Source: Kingdonia uniflora
Lineage: Eukaryota; Streptophyta; Magnoliopsida; Ranunculales; Circaeasteraceae
Direction of reading: 5' to 3'
Length of the DNA: 64,000 nucleotides
Assembly: GCA_014058105.1 (NCBI GenBank)
Contig: JACGCM010002742.1
Location: forward strand, 434,001-498,000
Positions 36,933 through 50,183 of this stretch are shown in pieces (within the stretch, counting starts at the first letter, position 1; each line of letters begins with the position of its first letter). The notes under the pieces are model-generated. The model ran no database searches. It had not been told where the DNA came from and was given only the letters and a program-made list of their open reading frames with translations. The translations under genes and the position numbers were made by a program.

Positions 36933-38050
36933 GAACTCTTTAAAATGAACCAACCTCTCAAACGACTTGCCACCAGCAAAGCTTCTCTGAATTGCGATCT
37001 ATAAAGCATCTGTGAGGTACGAAATCAGTTCCGGTCATAAATTCAAGCCAGGATTATAGCGATTCATTTGGTAACAATTGTAACATGTTTTTGGTCTAAA
37101 CGAAACTCTTAAAAAATATCCAAACTCTCAAACGAGTTGCTGGTAGCGAAATTTCTTCGAATTTGGATATAAAGCATCGGGAAGGTACGCAATCCACGGG
37201 TGAAAATTCAAGCCGGAAGTATATCGATTCCTTTTAAAGCATTCCATGCATGTTGTCAGGCATGAGAAAACTCATAAAGGTGATCAAACCTTACAAATGA
37301 GTTGTCGGTAGCCAAGCTTCTCCGAATTACTATCTAAAGTACTAGAGAGGTACAAAATCCATTCTGTTCTAAAATACTAACCGGGAGTATTGCGATTCAT
37401 TTGGGAACAATCCTTGCATGTTGTCATGCGATACAAAACTCTTAAAAAAGATCTAATCTCTCAAACGTGTTGCATGTAGCAAAGCTTCACCGAATTACAA
37501 TCTAATGGATCGGAGTGGTACAAATTCAGTAACGGTGAAAAATTCAAACAGGGAGTATTGCGATTCATTTGGTAACTATCCGAGCATGTATTTGGTCGAT
37601 GTGAAACTCAATAAAATGATCCAAACTCTCAAACAACTTACCGGTAGCAAAGTTTCTCTTAATAGCAATCTAAAGCATCGGAGGGGTACGAAATCCGGAT
37701 TGGTCAAAAAATCAAACCGGGAGTATTGCAATTCATTTAGTAAATATACTTGGTAACAATCCATACGGCAAAAATTCTAGCATATTGATAATCAAAACGG
37801 CAAAAATCCATACGGCAAAAATTCTAGCCGGGAGAATTGCGATTCATTTGGTAACAATCCTAGCATATTGATAATCAAAACGAAACTCTTAAATATGATC
37901 CAACCTCTCTAACGACTTGCCGGCATCCAAGTTTAATAGAATTGCGTTCTAAAGCATCGGAAAGGTTCAAAATCCGTACCGGTCAAAAGTTCAAACCGGG
38001 AGTATTGCGATTCATTTGGTAACTATCCTAGCATGTATTTGGTCGAAACG
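36933..38050 (+). repeat. 6-monomer block A-B-C-D-H/K-I/F with a local duplication in H/K
   Basis: Starts: 36933 (A), 37103 (B), 37268 (C), 37436 (D), 37604 (H running into a K tail, 279 bp), 37883 (I with an F tail). H breaks off after TAGTAAATATACTTGG and continues with rearranged K tail sequence, annotated separately. I switches to an F-type end (CATGTATTTGGTCG) and so leads into A instead of J. Confidence 0.8.
37761..37882 (+). repeat. Duplicated K-tail segments inside an H/K fusion
   Basis: The 21-bp segment at 37,761-37,781 (begins CCATACGGC) is repeated exactly at 37,808-37,828. The 22-bp segment at 37,778-37,799 (begins TAGCATATTG) is repeated exactly at 37,861-37,882. The fusion monomer therefore gained 111 bp over one unit length. 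The pattern fits repeated template slippage within the K tail. Confidence 0.85.
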
Positions 38051-39351
38051 AAACTCTTTAAAATGATCCAACCTCTCAAACGACTTGCCGCCAGCAAAGC
38101 TTATTTGAATAGCGATCCAAAGCATCTGTGAGGTATGAAATCGGTACCGGTCAGAAATTCAAACTAGGATTATAGCAATTCATTTGGTAACAATCCTAGC
38201 ATATTTTCATCCTAAACGAAACTCTTAAAAAATTTCCAAACTCTCAATCAAGATGCTGGTAGCGAAGCTTCTCCGAATTGCAATATAAAGCATCAGAAAG
38301 GTAAGAAATCTGCACCGGTCAAAAATTCAAACTAGGAGTTTACCGATTCATTTAGGATCAATCCCAGCATGTTATCAGGCATGAAAAAACACATAAAAGC
38401 AACCAATTCTTTCAAATGAGTTGCCGGTAGCCAAGCTTCTCCGAATTACTATCTAAAGCACTAGAGAGGTACAAAATCTGTTTTGTTCATAAATTCGAAC
38501 CTGGAGTATTACGGTTTTTTTGGGAGCAATCATAGAATATTTTGTCGAAATGAAACACTTAAAAACGATCCAAACTCACAAACGACTTGCCGGTAGCCAA
38601 GCGTCTCTGAATAGTGATTTATAGCATTGGGAATATTGCAATTCATTTGGTAACTATCCTTGCATGTATTTTGTCGAATCAAAATTCTCTAAGATAATCA
38701 AACATCACAAACGACTTGCCGCCAGCAAAGCTTCTCTGAATAGCGATCTAAAGCATGTGTGAGGTACGAAATCGGTACCGGCCATAAATTCAAACCAGGA
38801 TTATAGCTATTCATTTGGTAATAATCCTAGCATGTTTTCCGTCCAAATGAAACTCTTATAAAAAATTCAAACTCTCAAACAAGTTGCTGACAGCGAAGCT
38901 TCGCTGAATTACGATCTAAAGCATCGGGATGGTACAAAATTCCTACCGGTCAAAAAGTCAGACTAGGAGTATTTCAATTCATTGAGGAGCATTCCTAAGA
39001 TGTTATCAGACATAAAAAAACTCGAAAAAGTGATCAATCCTCTCAAATGAGTTGCCGGTAGAAAAGCTTCTTCGAATTGCAATCTAAAGCACCGGGAAGG
39101 TACCAAATCTGTTATGTTCTAAAATTTAAACTGGGAGTATTGCGATTCATTTGGGAACAATCTTTGAATATTTGGTCGAAATGAAACTCCTAAAAACGAT
39201 CAAAACTCACAAACGACTTGCCGGTAGCCAAGCTTCTCTGAATGGCGATTTAAAACATCGGAGAGGTAAAAAATCCGTACCGGTCAAAAGTTCAAATCGG
39301 GAATATTGTGATTCATTTGGTAACTATCCTAGCATGTAATTGGTTAAAACG
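38051..39351 (+). repeat. Two 4-mer HORs A-B-C-G, first with a shortened G
   Basis: Starts: 38051 (A), 38219 (B), 38387 (C), 38553 (G, 130 bp); 38683 (A), 38850 (B), 39018 (C), 39184 (G). G at 38553 lost about 38 bp between TTTATAGCAT and TGGGAATATTGC. The first unit shares CTTATTTGAATAGCG and TTTACCGATTC with 35,256-35,757. The only 4-mers right of 34 kb are at 35,256 and here. Confidence 0.8.
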
Positions 39352-40021
39352 AAACTCTTTATAATGATCCAACCTCTCAAATGACTTTCCGCCTACAAAG
39401 CTTCTCTGAATAGAGATCTAAATTATCTGTGAGGTTCAAAATCTGTAGCGGTCATAAATTCATGCCGGAATTATAGCGATTCATTTGGTAACAATCCTTG
39501 CATGTTTTCGGTCCAATCAAAACTTAAAAAATATCATAATTCTCAAATGAGTTGCTGTTAGCAAGGCTTCGCCGAATTGTAAAATAAATCATCGGGAAGG
39601 TACGAAATCCATACCGGTCAAAAATTTAACCCGAGAGTATTGCGATTCATTTGGTAACTACCTGAGTATGTATTTGGTCGAAGTGAATTTCTTAAAAATG
39701 ATACAACCTCTCAAATGGCTTGCTAGTAGCCAAGCTTCACAATATTGAAATCTAAAGCATCGGAGAGGTACAAAATCCTTACAGCTCAAAAATTCAAACC
39801 TGGAGTATTGCAAATCATTTGGTAACTATCCTAGCATAAATTTTATCGAAACGAAACTCTTAAAAATGATCGAACCTATCGAACGATTTGTCGTTAACAA
39901 AACTTCCCTGAATAGCGATCTAAAGCATCGGAGAGGTACAAAATCCCTACCGGTCAGAAGTTCAAACCAGGAGTATTGCGACTTATTTGGAATAAATCCT
40001 AGCATGTATTTGGTTGAAACA
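39352..40021 (+). repeat. 4-monomer block A-B/D-E-F
   Basis: Starts: 39352 (A), 39520 (B/D hybrid), 39686 (E), 39854 (F). The hybrid starts as B (AAAAAATATC, GAGTTGCTG) and ends as D (CTACCTGAGTATG, GTCGAAGTG), thereby skipping C and D. It is the reciprocal type to the D/B hybrids. Confidence 0.8.
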
Positions 40022-43000
40022 AAACTCTTTAAAATGATCCAACCTCTCAAATGAATTGCTGCCTGCAAAGCATCTTTGAATAGCGATCTAAAACATCTGT
40101 GAGGTGTAAAATCGGTAAAGGTCATAAATTTAAACTGGGATTATAGCGATTCATTTGGCCAAAATGAAACTCTTACAAAATATCCAAACTCTCAAATGAG
40201 TTGTTGGTAGCGAAACTTCTCCGAATTGCGATATAAAGCAACGGGAAGGTACAAAATCCATACCGGTCATAAATTTAAACCGAGAGTATATCAATTCATT
40301 TAGAGGCATTCCTAGCATGTTGTTAGGCCTGAAAAAACACATAAAAGTGATCGAACCTCTCAAATGAGTTGTCGGTAGCCAAACTTCTCCGAATTACTAT
40401 CTAAAGCACTAGAGGTACAAAATCCGTTTTGTTCTTAAACACCAACCGAGAGTATTGAGATTCATTTCAGAACAATCCTTGCATGAAGTAGGGCGATACA
40501 AAACTCTTAAAAATGATCCAATATTTTAAACGTGTTGCCGGTAGCAAAGCTTCACCGAATTGTGATCTAAAGCATCGGAGAGGTACGAAATCCGTACCGG
40601 TCAAAAATTCAAGCCAAGAGTACTACGATTCATTTATTAACTATCCGAGCATGTATTTGGTCGAAGTGAAGCTCTAAAAAATGATCCAAACTCTCAAACG
40701 ACTTACCGGTAGCAAAGCTTCTCTGAATAGCGATCTAAAGCATCGGAGAGGTACGAAATCCGGATCGGTTAAAAAATCAAACCGGGAGTATTGCAATTAA
40801 TTTAGTATATATCCTTGCACGTATTTTGTCAAAATGAAACACATAAAAACGATCCAACCTATCGAACGACTTGCCGGTATCCAAGATTATCTGAATTGCG
40901 ATCTAAAGTATCGGAGAGGTGCAAAATCCGTACCGGTCAAAATTTTATGCCAGGAAAATTGTGATTCATTTGGTCACAATCCTAGCATATTGACAGTCAA
41001 AACAAAACTCATAAATATGATCCAACCACTTTAACGACTTACCGGCAGCCAAGCTTCTCAGAATTTCGTTCTAAAGCATTGGAGAGGTACAAAATCCGTA
41101 TCGGTCAAAAATTCAAACTGGAAGTATTACAATTCATTTGGTAACTATCCTAGCAAGTATTTGGTTGAAACAAATCTCTTATAAACGATCCAACCTGTCA
41201 TACGACTTGCCGGTAGCAAAGCTTTCCTTAATAGTGATTTAATGCATCGGAGAGGTTCGAAATCCATATCGGTCAAAAGTTCAGACCGGGAGTTTTGCGA
41301 TTTATTTGGTAACTATCCTAGCAGGAATTTTGCTGAAACGAAGCTCATTAAATTGATCCAACCACTAAAACGACTTGCCGCCAACAAAGCTTCTCTGAAT
41401 AGCGATCTAAAACATCTTTGGAGAACGAAATCGGTACCGGTCATAAATTCAAGCCAGGATTATAGTGATTAATTTGGTAATAATCCTAGCATGTTTTTGG
41501 TCTAAGCGAAACTTATAAAAAATATCCTAACTCTAAAACGAGTTGCTGGTAGCGAAGCATCTCTGAATTGCGATCTAAAACATCGGGAAGGTTCAAAATC
41601 CGTACTGGTCACAAATTCAAACTGGGAGTATATCGATTCATTTAGGAGCATTCCGAGCATGTTGTCAGGCATGAAAAAACTCATAAAAGCGGTCGATCCT
41701 CTCAAATAAGTTACCGATATCCATGCTTCTTCGAATTACTATAAAAAGCAACGGAGAGGTACAAAATCCGTTATGTTCGAAAATTCAAACCGGGAGTAAT
41801 GTGATTCATTTGGGAATAATCCTAGCATGTTGTCGGGCGATACTAAACTCTTAAAAATGATCCAATCTCTCAAACGTGTTAGCGGTAGCAAAGCTTCATC
41901 GAATTGCGATCTAAAGCTTCGCTGAGGTACGAAATCCATACCGGTCAAAAATTTAAACCGGGAGTATTGCGAATCATTTGGTAACTATCCGGGCATGTAT
42001 TTGGTCGGAGTGAAACTTTTAAAAATTACCCAACCTCTCAAACGACTTGCCGGTAGCCAAGCTTTTCAGAATTTTAATCTAAAGCATCGGAGAGGTAAAA
42101 AATCTGTACCGGCCAAAAATTCAAACCAGGAGTATTACAATTCATTTGGTAATTATCCTAGTATAGATTTTGGCAAAACGAAACTCTTAAAAATGATCCA
42201 GCCTATCGAACGATTTGCCGGTAACCAAGCTTCCCTGAATAGAGATCTAAAGCATCGGAGAGGTAATAAATTCGTACCGGTCAGGAGATCAAACCGGGAG
42301 TATTGTGATTTATTTGGTAACTATCCTAGCATTTATTTGGTCATAAACAAACTCTTTAAAATGATCCAACCTCTCAAACGACTTTCCGCCAGCAAAGTTT
42401 ATCTGAATTGAGATCTAAAGCATCTGTGAGGTACGAAATTGGTGTCGGTCATAAATTCAAGCCGGGATTATAGCGATTCATATTGTAACAATCCTAGCAT
42501 GTTTTCGGTCTAAGCAAAACTCTTAAAAAATATCCAAATTCACAAAGGAGTTGTTGGTAGCGAAATTTCTCCTAATTGCGATATAAAGCATCGTGAAGGT
42601 ACGAAATCCGTACCGATCAAAAATTTAAACCTGCTGTATATCGATTCATTTATTTGCATTCCTATCATGTTATCTGGGATGAAAAAACTCATAAAAGCGA
42701 TTGAACCTCTCAAATGAGTTGCCGGTAGCCAAGCTTCTTCGAATTACTATCTAAAGCACCGGAGAGGTACATAATCCATTCTATTCTAAAACTCTAAACA
42801 TGAGTATTGCGATTCAATTGGGAACAATCCTAGCATGTTGTCGGGCGATGCAAAACTATTAAAAATGATCCAATCTCCCAAACGTATTGCCGGTAGCAAG
42901 CTTCACCGAATTGCGATCTAAAGTATCGAAGAGGTTTGAATTCCGTACTGGTCAAAAATTCAAAGCGGGAGTATTGCGATTCATTTGGAAACTCTAAAAA

Positions 43001-43324
43001 ATTATCCAACCTCTCAAATGACTTGCCGGTAGCCAAGCTTCTCAGGATTGTAATTTAAACCCTCGGAGAGGTACAAAATCCGTACCGATCAAAAATTCAA
43101 ACCTGGAGTATTGCGATTCATTTGGTAACTATCATAGCATGGATTATTTTGAAACGAAACTCTTAAAAGCGATCCAACCTAATGAACGACTTACCGGTAG
43201 CCAAGCTTCTATAAATAGCGATATAAAGCATCGGAGAGGTACAAAATCTGTACCAATCAGAAGATCAAACTGGGAGTATTGCGGTTCAATTGGTAACTAT
43301 CCTAGCATGTATTGGGTCGATACG
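40022..43324 (+). repeat. 20-monomer super-HOR: 8-mer + A2 6-mer + A 6-mer, first copy
   Basis: 8-mer: 40022 (A, 145 bp, tail lost after CATTTGGCC), 40167 (B), 40335 (C), 40501 (D), 40669 (H), 40837 (K), 41005 (I), 41173 (J). A2 6-mer: 41341, 41509, 41677, 41845, 42013, 42181. A 6-mer: 42349, 42517, 42685, 42853 (D, 136 bp, tail lost), 42989 (E), 43157 (F). The same 20-step order appears at 59,142-62,503. Within the unit J leads to A2, and F leads to A. Confidence 0.8.
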
Positions 43325-44311
43325 AAACTCTTTAAAATGATCCAACTTCTCAAACGACTTGCCGCCAGCAAAGCTTCCCTGAATAGCGATCTAAAGCATC
43401 TGTTCTGAAACACTAACCGGGGAGTATTGCGATTCATTTGGGAACAATCCTGGCATGTTGTCGGGCGATACAAAACTCTTAAAACTGATCCAATCTCTCA
43501 AACGTGTTGCCTGCAGCAAAGCTTCACCGAATTGCAATCTAAAGCATTAAAGAGGTACGAAATCCGTACCGGTCAAAAATTCATACCGGGATTATTGTGA
43601 CTAATTTTGTAACTATCGGTGCATGTATTTGGTCGAAGTAAAACTCTAAAAAATGATCCAAACTCTCAAACAACTTACCGGTAGCAAAGTTTCAATTAAT
43701 AGTGATCTAAAGCATCGTAGAGGTACGAAATCCGGATCGGTCAAAATATCAAATCGGGAGTATTGTAATTCTTTTAGTAAATATCCTAGCATGGATTTTG
43801 TCGAAACGAAACTCATAAAAGCGATTCAACCTATCGAACGACTTGTCGGTAGCCAAGCTTCTCTGAATAGCGATCTAAAGCATCGGAGAAGTACAAAATC
43901 CGTACCGGGCAAAAATTTAAACCGGGAGTATGGCGATTCATTTGGTAACAATCCAAGCATAATGACAGTCAAAATGAAACTCTTAAATATGATTCAACAT
44001 CTCAACGACTTACCGGCAGCCAAGCTTCTCAGAATTACGATCAAAAGCATCGGAGAGGTACAAAATCAGTACCGGTCAAAAATTCAAACCGGGAGTATTG
44101 CGATTCATTTGGTAACTATCCTAGCAAGTATTTGGTAGTAACAAATCTTTAAAAAACTATCAAACCTGTCAAACGACTTTTCGGTAGAAAAACTTCTCTA
44201 TATAACGATTTAAAGCATCGGAGAGGTTCGAAATCTGTACCAGTCAAAAGTTCAAACCGGGAGTATTACGATTCATTTGGTAACTATCCAGGCATGAATT
44301 TGGTCGAAATG
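43325..44311 (+). repeat. 8-mer-type block A/C-D-H-K-I-J lacking B
   Basis: Starts: 43325 (A/C hybrid, 148 bp), 43473 (D), 43642 (H), 43809 (K), 43977 (I), 44143 (J). A joins C at CATCTGT/TCTGAAACACTAACC, a different breakpoint from the A/C hybrid at 21,903. By order this is the start of the next 8+6+6 unit. Confidence 0.8.
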
Positions 44312-45150
44312 AAACTCATTAAATTGATCCAACCACTCAAATAACTTGCCGCCAGCAAAGCTTCTCTGAATAGCGATCAAAAACATCTTTAAGGAACGAA
44401 ATCGGTACCGGCCATAAATTCAAACCGGGATTATAGCGATTAATTTGGTAAAATTCTAGCATGTATTCGGTCTAAGCGAAACTCTAAAAGAATATCTTTA
44501 CTCTCAAACGAGTTGCTGGCAGCAAAGCATCTCCGAATTGCGATCTCAAACATCGGGAAGGTACGAAATCCGTACCTGTCAAAAATTTAAACTGGGAGTA
44601 TATCGATTCATTTAGGAGCATTCCGAGCATGTTGTCAGGCATGAAAAAACTCATAAAAGCGATCAATCCTCTCAATTAAGTTGTGGGTAGCAAATCTTCT
44701 TCGAATTACTATCCAAAGGAACGGAGAGGTTCAAAATCCGTTCTGTTCTATAATTAAAACCGGGAGTAATGTGATTCATTTGGGAATAATCCTGGCATGT
44801 TGCCGGGCGATACTAAACTCTTAATAATTACCCAACCTTTCAAACGACTTGCCTGTAGCCAGGCTTCTCAGAATTGTAATCTTATGCATCGGAGAGGTAC
44901 AAAATCCGTACCGGTCAAAAAGTTAAACCTAGAGTATTGCGATTTATTTGGTAACTATCCTAGAATGGATTTTGACGAAACGAAACTCTTTAAAATTATC
45001 CAACCTATCGAACAACATGTCGGTAGCCAAGCTTCTCTGAATAGCGATATAAAGCATCGGAGAGGTACAAAATTCGTACCGGTTAGAAGTTCAAATCGGG
45101 TGTATTGCGATACATTTGGTAACTATCCTAACATGAATTTGGGCGAAGCG
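44312..45150 (+). repeat. 5-mer A2-B-C-E-F, entry into the A2 6-mer block
   Basis: Starts: 44312 (A2), 44479 (B), 44647 (C), 44815 (D/E: C-type lead-in, then an E body), 44983 (F). D is essentially missing. F ends ACATGAATTTGGGCGAAGCG, a J-like tail, and is followed by A2 instead of A. This F-to-A2 junction persists to 58.4 kb. Confidence 0.75.
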
Positions 45151-47162
45151 AAACTAATTTAATTAATCCAACCACTCAAATGACTTTCTGGCAGCAAAGC
45201 TTCTCTAAATAGCGATCTAAAGCATCTTTGAGGAAAAAAATCGATACCGGTCTTAAATTCTAACCGGGATTATTTCAATTCATTTGGAAACAATCCTAGA
45301 ATATTTTTGATCTAAACAAAACTCTAAAAAAATATCCAAACTCTCAAACGAGTTGCTGGTAGCGAAGCATCTCCGATGACGATCTAAAGCATTGGGAAGG
45401 TACAAAATCCGTACCGATCAAAAATTCAAACTGGGAGTATATCGATTCATTTCAGAGCTTTTCTAGCATGTTGTCAAGCATTAAAAAACTCATAAAAGCG
45501 ATCGATCCTCTTAAATAAGTTGCCGGTAGCCCAACTTCTTCGAATTAGTATCTAAAGCAACGGAGAGGTACCAAATTGGCTTTATTCTAAAATTAAAACT
45601 GGGTGTAATGTGAATCAATTATGAACAATCCCAACATGTTTTAGGGAGATACTAAACTCTAATAAATGGCCCAATCACGCAAACGTGTTGCCGGTAACAA
45701 AGCTTCAACGAATTGTGATCTAAAGCGTCGGAGAGGTACAAAATCCGTACCGGTAAAAAATCCATCCGGGACTATTGGAATTCATTTGGTAACTATCCGA
45801 GCATGTATTTGGTCGAAGTGAAACTCTTAAAAATTTTACAACCTCGCAAACGACTTGCCGGTAGCCAAGCTTCTCAGAATTGTAATCTGAAGACTCGGAG
45901 AGGTACAAAATCCGTACCGGTCTAAAATTCAAACCTGGAATATAGCGATACATTTGGTAACTATCCTAGCATAGATTTTTTCGAAACGAAACTCTTAAAA
46001 ATGATCCAACCTATCGAACGACTTGCCGGTAGCCAAGCTTCTCTGAATAGCGATCTAAAGAATCGGGGAGGTACAAAATCTGTACCGGTCAGATGTTCAA
46101 ATCAGGAGTATTGCGATTCATTTGGTAATTATCCCAAAATGAATTTGGGCAAAATGAAACTCATTAAATTGATCCAACCACTCAAACGACTTGCTGCCAG
46201 CAAAGCTTCTCTAAATAACGATCAAAGGTATCATTGAGGAACGAAATCGGTACCGGTCTTAAAGTCTAACCGGGATTATTGCAATTCATTTGGTAACAAT
46301 CCTAGCATGTTTTCGATCTGAACGAAACTCTTAAAAATTATCAAAACACTCAAACGAGTTGCTGGTAGCGAAGCATTTCCGATGACGATCTAAAGCATCG
46401 GGAAGGTACAAAATCCGTACCGATCAAAAATTTAAACTGGGTGTAAATCAATTCATTTCAGAGCTTTTCTAGCATGTTGTCAGGCATTAAAAAACTCATA
46501 AAAGCGATCGATCCTCTTAAATAAGTTGCCGGTAGCCCAACTTCATCGAATTAGTATCTAAAGCAATGGAGAGGTACAAAATCGGTTCTATTCTAAAAAT
46601 AAAACTGGGAATAATGTGAATCTATTATGAACAATCCCAACATGTTGTCGGGAGATACTAAACTCTAATAAATAGCCCAATCTCACAAGCGTGTTGCCCG
46701 TAGCAAATCATCACCGAATTGTGATTTAAAGCGTCGGAGAGGTACAAAATCCGTACCGGTAAAAAATTCATTCGGTACTATTGCGATTCATTTGGTAACT
46801 TTCCGAGCATGTATTTGGTCGAAGTGAAACTCTTAAAAATTTTACAACCTCACAAATGACTTGCCGGCAGCCAAGCTTCTCAGAATTGTAATTTGAAGAC
46901 TCGGTGAGGTACAAAATCCGTACCGGTCAAAAATACAAACCTGGAATATTGCGATTCATTGGGTAACTATCCTAGCATAGATTTTTTCGAAAGGAAACTC
47001 TTAAAAATGATCCAACCTATCGAACGACTTGCCGGCAGCCAAGCTTCTCTGATTAACGATTTAAAGAATCGGAGAAGTACAAAATCTGTACCGGTCAGAA
47101 GTTCAAACCGGGATTATTGCGATTCATTTTGTAACTATCCTAAAATGAATTTGGGCTAAACG
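45151..47162 (+). repeat. Two tandem A2-B-C-D-E-F 6-mers of one subfamily
   Basis: Starts: 45151, 45319, 45486, 45654, 45821, 45989; 46157, 46325, 46492, 46660, 46827, 46995. They share GATGACGATCTAAAGCA in B, TTTCAGAGCTTTTCTAGC at the B end, AATTATGAACAATCCC in C and GAAGACTCGG in E. The period is 1,006 bp. E with GAAGACTCGG reappears at 50,852, so this subfamily is also scattered. Confidence 0.85.
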
Positions 47163-50100
47163 AAACTCATTAAATTGATCCAACCACTCAAACGACTTGC
47201 TGCCAGCAAAGCTTCTCTAAATAACGATCTAAAGCATCATTGAGGAACGAAATCGGTATCGGTCTAAAATTCTAACCGGGATTATTGCAATTCATTTGGT
47301 AACAATCCTAGCATGTTTTCGATCTAAACGAAACTCTTAAAAAATATCCAAACTCACAAACGAGTTGTTGGTAGCGAAGCATCTCCGAATTACAATTTAA
47401 AGCATCGGGAAGGTACGAAATCCGTACCGGTAAAAAATTCTAACTGGGAGTTTATCAATTCATTTCAGAGATTTCCTAACATGTTGTCAGGGATGAAAAA
47501 ACTCATAAAAGCGATCGATCCTCTCAAATAAGTTTCCGATAGCCAAGCTTCTTCGAATTGCTATCTAAAATAATGGAGAGGTAAAAAATCTGTTCTGTAC
47601 TAAAATTATAACCTGGAGTAATGTGATTCAATTGGGATTAATCCTTGAATGTTGTCGGGCGATACTAAACTCTTAAAAATGAACAAATCTCTCAAACGTG
47701 TTGCCGGAAGTAAAGCTTCACCGAATTACGATCTAAAGCGTAGGAGATGTACGAAATCCGAACCGGTCAAATATTCAAACCGGGAGTATTGCGATTCATT
47801 TGGTAACTGTGCGAGCATGTATTTGGTCGATGTGAAACTCTTCAAATTATGCAACCTTTCAAACGACTTGCCGGAAGCCATGCTTCTCAGAATTGAAATC
47901 TTATGCATCGGAGAGGTACAAAATTCGTACCGGTCAAAAATTAAAACTTGGAGTATTGCGATTCATTGGGTAACTATCCAAGAATGGATTTTGACGAAAC
48001 GAAACTCTTAAAAATGATACAACCTAACGAGCGGCTTGCCGGTAGCCAAGCTTCTCTGAATATCGATATAGAGCATTAGAAAGGTACAAAATCCGTATCG
48101 GTCAGAAGTTCAAACCGGGAGTATTGCAATTTATTTAGTAACTATCCTAAAATGAATTTGGGCGAAGCGAAACTCATTAAATTTATCCAACCACTCGAAC
48201 GGCTTGCTGCCAGCCAAGCTTCTCTAAATAGCGATTTAAAGCATCTTTGAGGAACGAAATTGGTACCGGTCTTAAATTCTAACCGGGATTATTGCAATTA
48301 ATTTGGTAACAATCCTAGCATGTTTTTGATCTAAACGAAGCTCTTTAAAAATATCCAAACTCTCAAACGAGTTGTTCGTAGCGAAGCATCTCCGAATTAC
48401 GATTTAAAGCATCGGGATGGTACATATTCCGTACTGGTCTAAAATTATAACTGGGAGTATATCAATTCATTTCGGGGATTTACTAATATGTTGTCAGGCA
48501 TGAAAAAACTCATAAAAGCGATCAATCCTCTCAAATAAGTTGCCGGTAGCCAAGCTTCTTCGAATTACTATCTAAAGCAATGGAGAGGTACAAAATCCGT
48601 TCTGTTCTAAAATTAAAACCGGGAGTAATGTGATTCATTTGGGAAAATCCTAGCATGTTGTCGGGTGATACTAAACTCTTAAAAATGACCAAATCTCTCA
48701 AACGTGTTGCCGGAAGTAAAGCTTCACCGAATTACGATCTAAAGCGTCGGAGATGTACGAAATCCGTACCGGTCAAATATTCAAACCGGGAGTATTGCGA
48801 TTCATTTGGTAACTGTGCGAGCATGTATTTGGTCGATGTGAAACTCTTCAAATTATGCAACCTTTCAAACGACTTGCGGGAAGCCATGCTTCTCAGAATT
48901 GAAATCTTATACATCGGAGAGGTATAAAATTCGTACCGGTCAAAAATTAAAACTTGGAGTATTGCGATTCATTGGGTAACTATCCTAGAATGGATTTTGA
49001 CGAAACGAAACTCTAAAAAATGATACAACCTAACGAGCGGCTTGCCGGTAGCCAAGCTTCTCTGAATATCGATATAGAGCATTAGAAAGGTACAAAATCC
49101 GTATCGGTCAGAAGTTCAAACCGGGAGTATTGCAATTTATTTAGTAACTATCCTAAAATGAATTTGGGCGAAGCGAAACTCATTAAATTTATCCAACCAC
49201 TCGAACGGCTTGCTGCCAGCAAAGCTTCTCTAAATAGCGATTTAAAGCATCTTTGAGGAACGAAATTGGTACCGGTCTTAAATTCTAACCGGGATTATTG
49301 CAATTACTTTGGTAACAATCCTAGCATGTTTTTGATCTAAACGAAGCTCCTTAAAAATATCCAAACTCTCAAACGAGTTGCTCGTAGCGAAGCATCTCCG
49401 AATTACGATTTAAAGCATCGGGATGGTACATATTCCGTACTGGTCTAAAATTATAACTGGGAGTATATCAATTCATTTCGGGGATTTACTAATATGTTGT
49501 CAGGCATAAAAAAACTCATAAAAGCGATCAATCCTCTCAAATAAGTTGCCGGTAGCCAAGCTTCTTCGAATTACTATCTAAAGCAATGGAGAGGTACAAA
49601 ATCCGTTCTGTTCTAAAATTAAAACCGGGAGTAATGTGATTCATTTGGGAATAATCCTAGCATGTTGTCGGGTGATACTAATCTCTTAAAAATGGCCCAA
49701 TCTCTCAAACGTGTTGCCTGAAGCAAAGCTTCACCGAATTACGATTGAAAGCGTCAGAGAGGTACGAAATCCGTACCGGTCAATAATTCAAACTGGGAGT
49801 ATTACGATTCATTTGGTAACTATGCGAGCATGTATTTGGTCGAAGTGAAACTCTTAAAAATTATACGACCTTACAAACGAATTACTGGTAGCCAAACTTC
49901 TCAGAATTGTAATCTTGTGTATCAGAGAGGTACAAAATCCGTACCAGTGAAAAATTTAAACCTGGAGTATTGTGATTCATTGGGTAACTACCCTAGAATG
50001 GATTTAGACGAAACAAAACTCTTAAAAATGATACAACCTAACTAACGACTTGCCGGTAGCAAAGCTTCTCCGAATAGCGATCTAGAGCATCGGAGAGGTT

Positions 50101-50183
50101 CAAAATCCGTACCGGTTATAAGGTCCAACCGGGAGTATTGCGATTTATTTGGTAACTATCCTTGCATGAATTTAGTCGAAACG
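47163..50183 (+). repeat. Three A2-B-C-D-E-F 6-mers including the most similar tandem copies
   Basis: Starts: 47163, 47331, 47499, 47667, 47835, 48002; 48170, 48338, 48506, 48673, 48841, 49008; 49176, 49344, 49512, 49680, 49848, 50016. The unit D-E-F-A2-B-C at 47,667-48,672 is followed by a nearly identical one at 48,673-49,679. Shared private variants include ACTGTGCGAGCATG in D, CTTATGCATCGG-like text in E, ATCGATATAGAGCATTAG in F and TTTCGGGGATTTAC in B. Confidence 0.9.

Noticed and set aside
43653..44138. Open frame of 161 codons, and similar ones at 53,631-54,095, 54,584-55,018 and 41,995-42,411
   Set aside because: They follow the satellite unit, start at arbitrary ATGs, end at the recurrent TGA in A-type monomers, and overlap second open frames in the same DNA. 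The translation is a 56-residue echo of the monomer. No known domain or signal is seen.
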